41,729 nt of DNA from Silicimonas sp. (lineage in GTDB: Bacteria; Pseudomonadota; Alphaproteobacteria; Rhodobacterales; Rhodobacteraceae): contig JAJDUZ010000038.1 of NCBI GenBank assembly GCA_022826385.1, forward strand, positions 1 through 41,729, given 5' to 3'. The position numbers and the translations under genes were made by a program. Shown here piece by piece: positions 23,879 through 33,230 of this stretch (positions are counted from its first letter, which is position 1; each line of letters begins with the position of its first letter). Below the pieces are notes generated by a model. The model worked only from the letters and a program-made list of their open reading frames with translations, ran no database searches and was not told the DNA's origin.

Positions 23879-24402
23879 CCTGCTGTTTTGGAAAGCTTTT
23901 CCATCAGAGCCTCCAGCGACGCGCGATAGCGGTCGCTGGTCAGATGCCCGTTTTCGTCGAACTCTTTGGCTGCCCCTGCAATCATCACCTCGGGCCCGGT
24001 CAGCAAGCGTGGTTGAAACGAGTTCATCGCCAGTCGCAGCGCGTATTGCGCGCGGGCGCCGCCGGTGCGACCTGCTGCGGCGGACATGATCGCGACCGGC
24101 TTGTCGGCCCAGGGTTTGCCCGCCGTGCGGCTGACCCAGTCGAGCGCGTTTTTCAACCCGCCGGGAAAGGACTGGTTGTATTCCGGTGTCGCGATGGCCA
24201 CGGCGTCGGCCTCGGCGATCTGAGCGGCCAGATCTTGCGCCTCGTCCGGCACGCCGGTCGCATCCTCGTCATCGCCGTTATAAAGCGGCATCAGGATCGA
24301 GGCGCGGGTTGCCGTACCGGGCCAAAGGCGCCCGGCTTCCTCGACAAGCTTGGTGTTGACCGAGTTGGCCCGAAGCGAGCCCGAGATCATCAGAAGATGC
24401 AT
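23875..24402 (-). CDS. NADPH-dependent FMN reductase (flavodoxin-like)
   Basis: 175 residues of the flavodoxin-fold SsuE/ChrR-like reductase family, using NAD(P)H to reduce FMN, quinones or similar acceptors. The phosphate-binding loop ISGSLRANSVNTKL is at residues 6-19. The FMN-ring loop TPEYNQSFPGGLKNALDWVSR near 93-113 is the family's best signature. AAAGRTGGARAQ follows. AAGGAA lies just before the ATG. It follows pheA by 56 bases on the same strand and is probably expressed with it. The physiological electron acceptor is unknown. Confidence 0.85.
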   Translation of the reverse strand: MHLLMISGSLRANSVNTKLVEEAGRLWPGTATRASILMPLYNGDDEDATGVPDEAQDLAAQIAEADAVAIATPEYNQSFPGGLKNALDWVSRTAGKPWADKPVAIMSAAAGRTGGARAQYALRLAMNSFQPRLLTGPEVMIAGAAKEFDENGHLTSDRYRASLEALMEKLSKTAG

Positions 24403-24458
24403 GTTGGTTCCTTACCGTGGTCCGCCCTGACCTAGGCGCAGAGGGGCCAACGGCAAGT

Positions 24459-25286
24459 TCAGCGTTTGATCGCCGCCGGATAGGTGCCGAGAATGCGAAG
24501 CTCGGTTGTGAAGTATTCAAGCTCTTCCAGCGCCAGTTGCACGTCGCGGTCATCCGGGTGGCCGTCGATATCGGCATAGAACTGGGTCGCGGTGAACGAA
24601 CCATCGACCATGTAGCTTTCGAGCTTCGTCATGTTGACGCTGTTTGTCGCGAACCCGCCCATCGCCTTGTAGAGCGCGGCGGGGATGTTGCGGACACGGA
24701 AGACGAAGGTCGTCATCATCGTGTTGCCGCGGCGGCTGTGATCGGCTTCGCGCGACATGACAAGGAAGCGGGTCGTGTTGTGGTCGGCATCTTCGATGTG
24801 ATGGGCCAGCACCTCGAGGCCATAGACCTCGGCCGCCAGTTCCGACGCCAACGCCGCTTGCGACGGGTCACCAGCTTCGGCCACCTCGCGGGCGGCACGG
24901 GCGTTGTCCGAGCTGACGCGTCCGGTGATGCCATGCTCGCGCAGGAAAGTGCCGCATTGGGGCAGCAAAACAAGGTGGCTATAGGCCTCTTTCACGTCGG
25001 AAACCTTTGCCCCCGGCACACCAAGCAGGTTGATATGCACCCGCACGAAGGCTTCGTCGATGATGTGAAGCCCACTTTCCGGCAACAGGCGGTGAATATC
25101 GGCCACCCGCCCATAGGTCGTGTTTTCGACCGGCAGCATCGCCAGATCCGCTTTGCCTGAGCGCACGGCCTCGATCACGTCTTCGAAGGTTCGGCAGGCC
25201 AAAACCTCCATTTCCGGGCGTGTTTCACGGCACGCCTGGTGCGAATACGCACCCAGTTCCCCCTGGAAGGCGATGGTTCCTGACAT
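24459..25286 (-). CDS. pheA: Prephenate dehydratase
   Basis: Converts prephenate to phenylpyruvate in phenylalanine synthesis. 275 residues without a chorismate mutase domain, as usual outside Enterobacteria. The catalytic domain shows IAFQGELGAYSHQAC at the N-terminus, MLPVENTTYGRV, and DHNTTRFLVMS. A C-terminal ACT domain (from about residue 195) has the phenylalanine-sensing ESYMVDGSFTATQFYADIDG segment, so feedback inhibition is expected. The start is fixed by a strong GGAGGGG six bases before the ATG at 25286. An in-frame ATG at 25310 lies upstream of that site. It is divergent from the cytochrome c gene across a region with a 22-bp dyad. Confidence 0.93.
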   Translation of the reverse strand: MSGTIAFQGELGAYSHQACRETRPEMEVLACRTFEDVIEAVRSGKADLAMLPVENTTYGRVADIHRLLPESGLHIIDEAFVRVHINLLGVPGAKVSDVKEAYSHLVLLPQCGTFLREHGITGRVSSDNARAAREVAEAGDPSQAALASELAAEVYGLEVLAHHIEDADHNTTRFLVMSREADHSRRGNTMMTTFVFRVRNIPAALYKAMGGFATNSVNMTKLESYMVDGSFTATQFYADIDGHPDDRDVQLALEELEYFTTELRILGTYPAAIKR

Positions 25287-25335
25287 GTTACCCCTCCGAT
25301 ACTGCGGCAAAATGGGCGATTGGTCGCGCCTCTTA

Positions 25336-25357
25336 TCCCTTGAAGCCGGTCAAGGGA
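25336..25357. promoter_or_regulatory. 22-bp dyad between pheA and the cytochrome c gene
   Basis: TCCCTTGA (25336-25343) and TCAAGGGA (25350-25357) are perfect arms around six bases. The site lies about 50 bases from each divergent start, consistent with an operator shared by both. Confidence 0.4.
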
Positions 25358-25400
25358 AGCGGGTAGATAGCGCCAAATTCGGGAACGACTGGAACACAAC

Positions 25401-25922
25401 ATGCTCGACACCATGACTTTCACGAAGCTTCTGGGCGGCTTTTGCGGAGCTTTCCTGATCTTCCTGCTTGGCGGTTTCTTTGCCGAGTTCATCTATCATC
25501 CGCCCAAGCACCATGGCGACGACCATCATCAGGCCTATACGATCGACACCGGCGATGACGGTGCTGAGGCGGAAGAAGTGGTGGAAGTGGCCTTTGCCGA
25601 TGTCTATGCCGCCGCTGACCCCAGCGAAGGTCCGAAACTGTTCCGCAAATGCTCGGCCTGTCACAAGGTGGAAGCTGGTGCGAACGCTGCTGGCCCTTAC
25701 CTGCACAACGTCGTTGGCCGCGAAGTCGGCACCGCATCGGGCTTCTCGGCCTATTCGGGCGCTTTGAGCGAGGCTGCGGATGTCTGGACACCGGAAGCGC
25801 TGAATGCGTTCCTTGAGAACCCCAAGGGCTTCGCAAGCGGCACCACGATGAACTTTGCCGGGTTCGACGATGTCGAAGACCGCGCCAACATCATCGCGTG
25901 GCTTGCAACTCAGAACCAGTAA
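25401..25922 (+). CDS. Membrane-anchored class I cytochrome c (CycM / c552-like)
   Basis: 173 residues. An uncleaved N-terminal anchor (residues about 8-28) is followed by a His/Asp/Glu-rich linker and a cytochrome c domain. The heme motif is Cys84-Ser-Ala-Cys87-His88. The sixth ligand is probably Met150 in TTMNFAGF. This layout matches the membrane-bound c552 (CycM) of Paracoccus, which carries electrons from complex III to cytochrome c oxidase. It could also be a soluble-type c2 homologue tethered to the membrane. A strong terminator follows, so it is a single-gene unit, divergent from pheA. Confidence 0.88.
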   Translation: MLDTMTFTKLLGGFCGAFLIFLLGGFFAEFIYHPPKHHGDDHHQAYTIDTGDDGAEAEEVVEVAFADVYAAADPSEGPKLFRKCSACHKVEAGANAAGPYLHNVVGREVGTASGFSAYSGALSEAADVWTPEALNAFLENPKGFASGTTMNFAGFDDVEDRANIIAWLATQNQ

Positions 25923-25946
25923 ACCCTGATCTTCTTCAAGGTTTTC

Positions 25947-25976
25947 AACCCGGTGCAAAAATGCGCCGGGTTTTTT
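25947..25976 (+). terminator. Terminator after the cytochrome c gene
   Basis: A ten-base stem AACCCGGTGC / GCGCCGGGTT (one G-T wobble) around AAAAAT, ending in a run of T. It lies 25 bases after the stop codon. Confidence 0.88.
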
Positions 25977-26096
25977 CTTTTCTGTTCACGCCTCTTCACC
26001 AAAGGGTCAGAACGCTGGACGGTCGACAAATCGAAAAGTAGGTACAATTTTAAGACAAATGGGCTAGCACCGCCCGACCGGATGAGGAGCCAATCG

Positions 26097-28004
26097 ATGC
26101 CATCACGCGCGGCCTGCGTTTCTGACCGTCATATGCATCTTTCGCCCAAACAGCTTTGGACGGCCGGTCTTTTGACCATCGCCGCCACTGTGGCCGCCCC
26201 CGGCCTTGTGAAAGCCGACAGCCACGAGACCATCATCGTGAGCCACGGCTACAACGAATACGACGAATTGAAGTATTCCCCCGATGATCCTCATCTGGAC
26301 TATGTGAACCCGAACGCTCCCACCGGCGGCGAGTTGAGCCTTGCGGTGATCGGAACGTTTGACAGCATGAACCCCTATGCGACCGGAATCGGCTCGCCGG
26401 GTGCCCTGTCGACCATCGGTTACGAAGACATGATGGTCCCCAGCGCTGACGAGGTCGGGTCGTCCTATTGTCTGCTTTGCACAACGCTGGAATATCCCGA
26501 AAGCCAAGACTGGGTGATCTTCAACCTGCGCGACGATGTGACGTTTTCGGACGGGGTGCCAATGACGGGCGAGCATATCCTGTTCGCCTTCGAGATGCTG
26601 CGCGAACAGGGCACGCCCTCGTATGCGGCTTTCGTCAACGCCAATGTCGCAAGCGCCGAGTTGCTGGACCCCTACAAAATCAAGTTCACCTTCATGGACG
26701 GCGTCCCCCGCCGCAGCCTGATCTCGACCATGGGCAGCCTGCCCGCATGGCCGAAGCACTGGTTCGAGGAAACCGGCGCCCGTCTGGATGAAAGCCGCCT
26801 TGAGATCGGGCCCGGCACCGGCGAGTACATGCTGGACAGCATCGATGTCGGTCGCCAGATCGTTTACAAGCGCAACCCCGATTACTGGGGCAAGGACCAC
26901 TATCTGAAGGTGGGCCACGGCAACTATGACAGCATGCGGATCGAGTATTTCGGCGACACCGTTTCAGCCTTCGAGGGCTTCAAGGCGGGCGAAGTCACGT
27001 TCCGGCAGGAAAACAGCTCGCTCAACTGGGCGACGGCCTATGATTTCCCAGCGCTCGACAAGGGCTGGGTGGTGAAAAGCACCCTGCCCGTCGGCAGCCT
27101 GCCCGCGGCGCGCGGCTTCATCTTCAACATGAAGGACCCGAAGCTGGCAGACCGCAACCTGCGGCTGGCGATTGGCCGGATGTTCAACTTCAACTGGACG
27201 AACCAGAACCTGCAATACGGCCTGTTCCAACAGCGCGAGGCGTTCTGGGAAAGCGACCTGTTGAAGGCGACGGGCCTGCCCGAAGGGCGGGAGCTAGAAC
27301 TGCTTGAGCCGTTCCGCGACCAATTGCCGGAAGAGATCTTCACCGAACCCGCCTCTGTCCCGCATGAAAGCGGCGATCGTCCGCTGGACCGACGGAACCT
27401 GCGAGCCGCGCTGGCCCTGATGCAGGAGGCCGGTTACACGCCGGGCTCGGACGGGCTTCTGCGCGACGCCGATGGCAATATCCTGTCGATCGAGTTCATC
27501 GAAGACACGCAATCGATGGACCGGATCATTCTGCCTTACATGGAAAACCTGAAGGCCTTGGGTGTCGACATCTCGTACAACCGGATCGACCCGGCGCAGT
27601 ATCAGGACCGGACACAGAACAAGGACTTCGAGATGCGCGACGCGGCCTATCGCGTGGGCTTCGTCGAAGGTTCGGGGCTTTCGCAGCGGTTCGGCTGCGA
27701 AGACCGCGACGACGTGTTCAACGACGCCGGGTATTGCAACCCGGTGGTTGACGCGCTGGCCGAAAGCCTGCTGAGCGTCGAAACCTATGACGACATGGCG
27801 GCCCACATCACCGCAATCGACCGGATCATGCGCTATGATTATTTCATGATCCCGGTCTGGTATCTGCCGGAAAGCTGGGTGGCGCATTACGACATGTACG
27901 AACGCCCCGCCGAGTTGCCGCCGTTCTCGACCGGTTTCCTCGACTTCTGGTGGATCAACACCGACAAGGAAGAGGCCCTGAAGGCGGAAGGAGCGCTCAA
28001 GTAA
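26097..28004 (+). CDS. yejA: Peptide ABC transporter substrate-binding protein, YejA-like
   Basis: The periplasmic binding protein of a YejABEF-type importer, a family that takes up peptides including microcin C-like compounds. About 635 residues of the SBP family 5 fold. The export signal has its hydrophobic core at LWTAGLLTIAATVAAPGLV and cleavage after VKA, before DSHET. The body includes WVIFNLRDDVTFSDGVPMTGEHILFAFE and YNRIDPAQYQDRTQNKDFEM, typical of YejA. The start at 26097 is chosen for GAGGAG seven bases upstream. It gives a long N-terminus before the core, so Met at 26133 is an alternative. The gene abuts yejB with one base between. Confidence 0.88.
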   Translation: MPSRAACVSDRHMHLSPKQLWTAGLLTIAATVAAPGLVKADSHETIIVSHGYNEYDELKYSPDDPHLDYVNPNAPTGGELSLAVIGTFDSMNPYATGIGSPGALSTIGYEDMMVPSADEVGSSYCLLCTTLEYPESQDWVIFNLRDDVTFSDGVPMTGEHILFAFEMLREQGTPSYAAFVNANVASAELLDPYKIKFTFMDGVPRRSLISTMGSLPAWPKHWFEETGARLDESRLEIGPGTGEYMLDSIDVGRQIVYKRNPDYWGKDHYLKVGHGNYDSMRIEYFGDTVSAFEGFKAGEVTFRQENSSLNWATAYDFPALDKGWVVKSTLPVGSLPAARGFIFNMKDPKLADRNLRLAIGRMFNFNWTNQNLQYGLFQQREAFWESDLLKATGLPEGRELELLEPFRDQLPEEIFTEPASVPHESGDRPLDRRNLRAALALMQEAGYTPGSDGLLRDADGNILSIEFIEDTQSMDRIILPYMENLKALGVDISYNRIDPAQYQDRTQNKDFEMRDAAYRVGFVEGSGLSQRFGCEDRDDVFNDAGYCNPVVDALAESLLSVETYDDMAAHITAIDRIMRYDYFMIPVWYLPESWVAHYDMYERPAELPPFSTGFLDFWWINTDKEEALKAEGALK

Positions 28005-28005
28005 G

Positions 28006-29094
28006 ATGGGCGCCTATATCCTCAGACGCTTGTTGCTGATCATCCCGACGCTGTTCGGGATCATGCTGATCAACTTCGTGCTGACCCAGTTCGTGCCGGG
28101 CGGCCCGATCGAACAGATCCTTGCCCGGCTTGATGGCTCGGGCGACGTGTTCGAAACGATCGCGGGCGGCAGCGGCGATGTGGATACCGAAAGCCTTGAT
28201 GGCGGCGACAGCGGCTATGTCGGCGCACGCGGTCTGCCGAAAGAGTTCATCGAAGAACTGGAGCGCGAGTTCGGGTTCGACAAACCGGCCTATCAGCGCT
28301 TCTTCGAGATGATGTGGAACTATATGCGGTTCGACTTCGGCGAGAGCTATTTCCGCTCGATCAGCGTGGTGGATCTGGTGCTGGAAAAGATGCCGGTCTC
28401 GATTTCGCTGGGTCTCTGGTCGACCTTGCTGGCCTATCTGATCTCGATTCCACTGGGCATTCGCAAGGCGGTGCGCGACGGGTCGAGTTTCGACACCTGG
28501 ACGTCCGGCGTGCTGATCGCAGCCTATGCCATCCCCGGCTTCCTCTTTGCGATCATGCTGCTGGTGCTTTTCGCGGGTGGGTCCTATTTCCAATGGTTCC
28601 CGCTGCGCGGCCTGACCTCGGACAACTGGGAAGACCTGTCCTTGATCGGCAAGGTGGTCGACTATTTCTGGCACCTAGCCCTGCCCTTGGCCGCCTCGAT
28701 GATCTCGGCCTTCACCTTCTCGACCCTGCTGACCAAGAACAGTTTCCTGGACGAGATATCGAAGCAATACGTGGTCACGGCCCGATCGAAGGGCCTGAGC
28801 GAAGCCCGCGTGCTTTATGGCCATGTCTTCCGGAACGCGATGCTGATCGTGATCGCGGGCTTCCCAGCGGCCTTCATCGGCATCTTCTTCGGCGGCTCGC
28901 TGATCATCGAGACGATCTTCTCGCTGGATGGCCTTGGCCGCCTTGGCTTCGAAGCGGCCGTCGCTCGGGACTATCCGGTGATCTTCGGCACGCTGTTCGC
29001 CTTTGGCCTGATCGGGCTGATCGTCGGCATCATCTCGGACCTGATGTATGTGTTCGTCGACCCCCGCATCGACTTCGAAAAGCGGGAGGCCTGA
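28006..29094 (+). CDS. yejB: Peptide ABC transporter permease, YejB-like
   Basis: Inner-membrane permease of 362 residues. It begins with the family helix AYILRRLLLIIPTLFGIMLINFVLTQFVPGGPIEQ. A periplasmic stretch rich in Gly and Asp (residues about 42-75) follows, as is usual in YejB and absent from DppB. Next come five further helices and the ATPase-contact EAA loop ARSKGLSEARVLYGHVFRNAML. It ends VFVDPRIDFEKREA. The tight spacing to yejA and yejE indicates a single operon. Confidence 0.9.
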   Translation: MGAYILRRLLLIIPTLFGIMLINFVLTQFVPGGPIEQILARLDGSGDVFETIAGGSGDVDTESLDGGDSGYVGARGLPKEFIEELEREFGFDKPAYQRFFEMMWNYMRFDFGESYFRSISVVDLVLEKMPVSISLGLWSTLLAYLISIPLGIRKAVRDGSSFDTWTSGVLIAAYAIPGFLFAIMLLVLFAGGSYFQWFPLRGLTSDNWEDLSLIGKVVDYFWHLALPLAASMISAFTFSTLLTKNSFLDEISKQYVVTARSKGLSEARVLYGHVFRNAMLIVIAGFPAAFIGIFFGGSLIIETIFSLDGLGRLGFEAAVARDYPVIFGTLFAFGLIGLIVGIISDLMYVFVDPRIDFEKREA

Positions 29095-29097
29095 GCC

Positions 29098-30285
29098 ATG
29101 GCCTTGCGTGAAGACCTGCCCGAAACCCCCGTCACACAAGAGCCGATCCCGGTAACCGTGCCGGAAAAGCGGCGCATGTGGCTTTCCCCCCTGAACCAGC
29201 GCCGGTGGCGGAATTTCCGCAAGAACCGCCGCGCGTTCTGGTCGCTGATCATCTTCGGCATCCTGTTCGGTCTCAGCCTCTTTGCCGAGTTCATCGCCAA
29301 CGACAAGCCGATCCTCGTGAAGCACAAGGGCGAATACTATATGCCCATCTTCAACTTCTACCCCGAGACAACCTTCGGGGGCGATCTGCCGATTGAAGCG
29401 CAGTATCAGTATGAAGACATCGAGTGCCTGATCGTCACCGGCGGCGTGATCGATTGCTATGACGACCCCGAGGGCATTCTGGCCGAGGTTGCGGAACGTG
29501 GCACGGCCTTGGGCGAACCGGTTGACAAGGGGTGGGTCGTTTGGCCCCCGATCCCCTATAAATACGACACGATTGTCGACATTCAGGGCGCCGCCCCTTC
29601 GGCCCCGGACAGCAACAACTATCTTGGCACGGATGACACGAAGCGAGACGTGCTGGCGCGCGTGATCTATGGCTTCCGCTTGTCGATCCTGTTCGCGATC
29701 ATCGTGACCGTGGCGACCTCGATCATCGGGATTATGGCGGGGGCGGTGCAGGGCTATTTCGGCGGCTGGCTGGACCTTGTGTTCCAGCGCATTCTGGAAA
29801 TCTGGGGCTCGACCCCTCAGCTTTACGTCATCATCATCCTGTTCGCGATCCTCGGGCGAAGTTTCTGGCTGCTCGTCTTCATCATGATCCTGTTCGGCTG
29901 GCCCGCGCTTGTGGGCGTTGTCCGGGCCGAGTTCCTGCGGGCGCGGAACTTCGAATATGTGCGGGCCGCCCGTGCCTTGGGGGTGTCGAACAGCACGATC
30001 ATGTTCCGCCACATGCTGCCCAACGCCATGGTCGCCACGCTGACACTGCTGCCCTTCATCATCACCGGCACGATCGGGACGCTGGCAGGGCTCGACTTCC
30101 TTGGCTACGGCCTGCCCTCGTCGGCGCCGTCGCTGGGCGAGATGACGCTGCAAGCCAAGCAAAACCTGCAAGCGCCATGGCTGGCCTTCACGGCCTTCTT
30201 CACCTTCGCGATCATGCTGTCCCTGCTGGTCTTCATCTTTGAAGGGGTGCGTGACGCCTTCGACCCACGGAAGACCTTCGCATGA
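29098..30285 (+). CDS. yejE: Peptide ABC transporter permease, YejE-like
   Basis: Inner-membrane permease of 395 residues with the OppC-type N-terminus (LNQRRWRNFRKNRRAFWSLIIFGILFGLSLFAEFIANDKPIL). A large periplasmic segment and then the core helices follow, with the EAA loop RAARALGVSNSTIMFRHMLPNAM. It is about 50 residues longer than E. coli YejE. The extra length is in the periplasmic part near residues 100-145 and includes two cysteines (IECLIVTGGVIDCYDDP) that could form a disulfide. It overlaps yejF by four bases (ATGA). Confidence 0.9.
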   Translation: MALREDLPETPVTQEPIPVTVPEKRRMWLSPLNQRRWRNFRKNRRAFWSLIIFGILFGLSLFAEFIANDKPILVKHKGEYYMPIFNFYPETTFGGDLPIEAQYQYEDIECLIVTGGVIDCYDDPEGILAEVAERGTALGEPVDKGWVVWPPIPYKYDTIVDIQGAAPSAPDSNNYLGTDDTKRDVLARVIYGFRLSILFAIIVTVATSIIGIMAGAVQGYFGGWLDLVFQRILEIWGSTPQLYVIIILFAILGRSFWLLVFIMILFGWPALVGVVRAEFLRARNFEYVRAARALGVSNSTIMFRHMLPNAMVATLTLLPFIITGTIGTLAGLDFLGYGLPSSAPSLGEMTLQAKQNLQAPWLAFTAFFTFAIMLSLLVFIFEGVRDAFDPRKTFA

Positions 30286-31880
30286 GCACCATCCTTGACG
30301 TCCGCGACCTGAATGTGCGGTTCCGGCAGGACGGCGCCGTGACCCATGCCGTGAAAGGCGTCAGCTTCGATGTCGCCGAGGGCGAAACGGTGGCGCTTGT
30401 GGGGGAAAGCGGCTCGGGCAAATCGGTCACCGCGCTCTCGACCGTCGATCTTCTGGCCGCAAGCGCCGAGATCAGCGGATCGGTTCTCTATGAAGGAACC
30501 GAGATGGTGGGCGCGCCCGAAAGCGAACTGCGGCGGGTCCGCGGCAATGACATCAGCTTCATCTTTCAGGAGCCGATGACCTCGCTCAACCCGCTGCACA
30601 CGCTGGACAAGCAGTTGGCCGAGTCGCTGTTGATCCACCAGGGTCTGACCGGGGCGGATGCCGAGGCGCGCATTCTGGAACTTCTGCACGAGGTCGGCAT
30701 TGTTGACCCCGAAAGCCGTCTGAAGGCCTATCCGCACCAACTCTCGGGCGGGCAACGCCAACGCGTGATGATCGCCATGGCGCTTGCCAACAACCCACGG
30801 CTTCTGATCGCGGACGAGCCGACAACCGCGCTGGATGTCACGATCCAGGCGCAGATCCTCGAACTGCTGGCCAAAATCCAGCAGGAACGCGGCATGTCGA
30901 TGCTGTTCATCACGCATGACCTTGGCATCGTGCGCAAGTTCGCCAACCGGGTGAACGTGATGAAGGATGGCGAGATCGTCGAGCGGGGCGACACCGCGAC
31001 CATCTTTGGCCAGCCTGCGCATCCCTATACACAGAAACTCCTCTCGGCTGAATCGACCGGTCGGCCCGATCCGGTTCCCGCGAACGCGGAAACCATTGCC
31101 GAAACCGACGCCTTGCGCATCTGGTTCCCGATCCAGCGCGGGCTTCTGAAACGCACCGTTGGCCATGTGAAGGCCGTGAACGCCGCGACACTCAGCGTGC
31201 GGGCCGGGGAAACTGTCGGGATCGTCGGTGAAAGCGGTTCGGGCAAGACGACGCTGGCCCTTGCCATCATGCGGCTGATTTCCTCGGAAGGGCCGGTGGT
31301 CTTCCAGGGGCGCAACATTCAGGGCCTTGGCTCGCGCGACCTGCGCCCGCTTCGGGCCGAGATGCAGATCGTGTTCCAGGACCCGTATGGCTCGCTCAGC
31401 CCGCGGATGACGGTCGAGGAGATCATTGCAGAAGGCCTGACAATTCACCGGATCGATGACACCCGCAGCCCGCGCGAGATGGTGGCCGAAATCATGGCCG
31501 AAGTCGGCTTGGATCCGGCGACAATGCATCGCTATCCGCACGAGTTTTCGGGCGGGCAACGTCAACGGATCGCGATTGCCCGCGCCATGATCCTGCGGCC
31601 CAAACTGGTGGTTCTGGATGAACCGACCAGCGCGCTGGACATGACGGTGCAAGTGCAGATCGTCGAGCTTCTGCGGAATTTGCAGAAGAAGTATGGGTTG
31701 GCCTATCTCTTCATCAGCCACGATCTGAAAGTGGTGCGCGCGCTGAGCCACAAGGTTATCGTGATGAAGCGTGGGGATGTGGTGGAAGCGGGCGATGCCG
31801 AGCAAGTGTTCGAGGCACCGTCGTCCGAGTATACCCGCGCCTTGATGGCGGCCGCGTTTGATGTGGAATCGGTCGGGTGA
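30282..31880 (+). CDS. yejF: Peptide ABC transporter ATPase with two nucleotide-binding domains, YejF-like
   Basis: 532 residues with tandem ABC ATPase domains in one chain, equivalent to fused OppD-OppF. Domain 1 has Walker A GESGSGKS (41-48), signature LSGGQRQRV and Walker [13 protein letters not shown]. Domain 2 has Walker A GESGSGKT (316-323), signature FSGGQRQRI and [12 protein letters not shown]. The oligopeptide-type C-terminal extension after each domain ([31 protein letters not shown]) is present. Both sites look catalytically complete. It ends the yejABEF operon. A repeat element lies 73 bases downstream. Confidence 0.92.
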   Translation: MSTILDVRDLNVRFRQDGAVTHAVKGVSFDVAEGETVALVGESGSGKSVTALSTVDLLAASAEISGSVLYEGTEMVGAPESELRRVRGNDISFIFQEPMTSLNPLHTLDKQLAESLLIHQGLTGADAEARILELLHEVGIVDPESRLKAYPHQLSGGQRQRVMIAMALANNPRLLIADEPTTALDVTIQAQILELLAKIQQERGMSMLFITHDLGIVRKFANRVNVMKDGEIVERGDTATIFGQPAHPYTQKLLSAESTGRPDPVPANAETIAETDALRIWFPIQRGLLKRTVGHVKAVNAATLSVRAGETVGIVGESGSGKTTLALAIMRLISSEGPVVFQGRNIQGLGSRDLRPLRAEMQIVFQDPYGSLSPRMTVEEIIAEGLTIHRIDDTRSPREMVAEIMAEVGLDPATMHRYPHEFSGGQRQRIAIARAMILRPKLVVLDEPTSALDMTVQVQIVELLRNLQKKYGLAYLFISHDLKVVRALSHKVIVMKRGDVVEAGDAEQVFEAPSSEYTRALMAAAFDVESVG

Positions 31881-31952
31881 TGGACCTGCGCAAGGCGCCG
31901 ATTGGGACGAAGAGACTGGCCCACCAAGACATCAAAAGACACCCTTAACCCG

Positions 31953-32019
31953 CCGCCCCGTATGCTAGGGGTGGGAGGACGGTGGCACTAAAAGACCCCG
32001 CGTTAACGATTCGCTAACC
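31953..32019 (+). repeat. Two-copy structured intergenic element, copy 1
   Basis: A stem CCGCCCC (31953-31959) / GGGGTGG (31968-31974) leads into the block AGGGGTGGGAGGACGGTGGC (31967-31986). After 16 bases comes TTAA-CGATTCG-CTAACC (32003-32019). A second copy lies at 35169-35236 with 19 of 20 bases of the block and identical spacing to TAACC. A T-run follows at 32031-32036. It lies between yejF and the valine operon. Confidence 0.7.
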
Positions 32020-32053
32020 ACGATTTCCAGCTTTTTTGCTTGCCTCTCCACGG

Positions 32054-32080
32054 GTGAACGCTTTAATGAACGAGCGTTCA
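32054..32080. promoter_or_regulatory. Operator-like palindrome before the valine catabolic operon
   Basis: TGAACG-AG-CGTTCA (32067-32080) has perfect six-base arms, and a third GTGAACGC lies at 32054-32061. The sites end five bases before the GGAGG of the acyl-CoA dehydrogenase gene. Close GAACG/CGTTC arms of this kind suit a TetR-family repressor, as is common for acyl-CoA catabolic genes, but no such regulator is in the window. Confidence 0.55.
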
Positions 32081-32093
32081 CATCGGAGGACCC

Positions 32094-33230
32094 ATGGACT
32101 TCGCGCTATCGGAAGAACAACGCGCCATCTACGAGACGGCGCAGGCCTTCGGCGTCGAAAATATTGCGCCCAATGCCCGCCAATGGGACGCCGCCGGCAC
32201 CATCCCCAAGTCGCTCTGGACCGAGATCGCGGCGCTTGGCTTCGGTGCCTTGAATGTCCGCGAAAGCTCGGGCGGGGCCGAGCTGACCCGGCTGGATGCG
32301 ACGCTGGTCTTCGAAGCGCTGTCGGAAAGCTGCGCCTCGGTCGCCGCGTTCCTGTCGATCCACAACATGTGCGCCCGGATGCTCGATCATCTTGCGACCG
32401 ATGCGTTGAAGGAAAGGCTTTTGCCGGACGCGCTTGGCATGAATTGCGTGCTGTCCTATTGCCTGACCGAACCCGGATCGGGCTCGGACGCGGCGGCGCT
32501 GAAAACCAAGGCAACCCGCACCAATGAAGGCTGGGCTCTGACCGGCACCAAGGCCTTTATCTCGGGCGGCGGATACTCGGATGCTTATATCATCATGGCG
32601 CGCTCGGGCGACGACACGCCCGCCGGCATCTCGGCCTTCCTGGTCGAGGATGGCGCAGACGGGCTCTCGTTCGGAGGGCTCGAAGACAAGATGGGCTGGC
32701 GCAGCCAACCGACCCGCCAGGTGCAACTGGACGATTGCCGCGTGCCCGCCGAGAACCTGTTAGGCGTCGAAGGCGATGGGTTCAAATACGCCATGGCCGG
32801 GCTGGATGGTGGCCGGTTGAACATCGCCGCCTGCTCGCTGGGCGCGGCCCAATCGGCCTTGGACAAGGCGCTGGCCTATGTGCAGGAACGCAAGGCCTTC
32901 GGGCGCACGCTGGACCAGTTTCAAGCGCTGCAATTCAAGCTGGCCGAGAGCGAGATCGAGCTGCAAGCCGCCCGCACCTTCCTGCGCCACGCCGCCTGGG
33001 CCAACGACACGGACCAGCCCGACGCCACCAAGCGCAGCGCGATGGCCAAGGCGTTCGTCACCGAAGCCGCATCGCGCGTGGCCGACACCTGCTTGCAACT
33101 TCATGGCGGCTACGGCTACCTCGCGGATTATGGCATCGAAAAAATCGTCCGCGACCTGCGCGTCCACCGCATCCTTGAAGGCACCAACGAGATCATGCGC
33201 CTGATCGTCGCCCGGAGCCTGTTGCAATGA
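32094..33230 (+). CDS. Acyl-CoA dehydrogenase, probably isobutyryl-CoA dehydrogenase
   Basis: A flavoenzyme of 378 residues, predicted to oxidise isobutyryl-CoA to methacrylyl-CoA in valine breakdown, passing electrons to ETF. Visible are the FAD/substrate segment YCLTEPGSGSDAAALKTKA near residue 125, the GTKAFISGG loop, and ERKAFGRTLDQFQALQFKLA. The C-terminal block is LHGGYGYLADYGIEKIVRDLR..ILEGTNEIMR, whose Glu in EGTNEIMR is the usual catalytic base. Substrate is assigned from the two valine-specific genes that follow with four-base overlaps. GGAGG precedes the ATG. Confidence 0.87.
   Translation: MDFALSEEQRAIYETAQAFGVENIAPNARQWDAAGTIPKSLWTEIAALGFGALNVRESSGGAELTRLDATLVFEALSESCASVAAFLSIHNMCARMLDHLATDALKERLLPDALGMNCVLSYCLTEPGSGSDAAALKTKATRTNEGWALTGTKAFISGGGYSDAYIIMARSGDDTPAGISAFLVEDGADGLSFGGLEDKMGWRSQPTRQVQLDDCRVPAENLLGVEGDGFKYAMAGLDGGRLNIAACSLGAAQSALDKALAYVQERKAFGRTLDQFQALQFKLAESEIELQAARTFLRHAAWANDTDQPDATKRSAMAKAFVTEAASRVADTCLQLHGGYGYLADYGIEKIVRDLRVHRILEGTNEIMRLIVARSLLQ

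Noticed and set aside
26015..26048. Sigma-70 promoter before yejA with TACAAT as -10
   Set aside because: TACAAT at 26043 is attractive, but no -35 hexamer sits at 16-18 bases, so I do not list it.
30105..31805. 566-codon minus-strand frame opposite yejF
   Set aside because: Mirror of two ABC ATPase domains; repeated patterns come from the tandem domains on the other strand.
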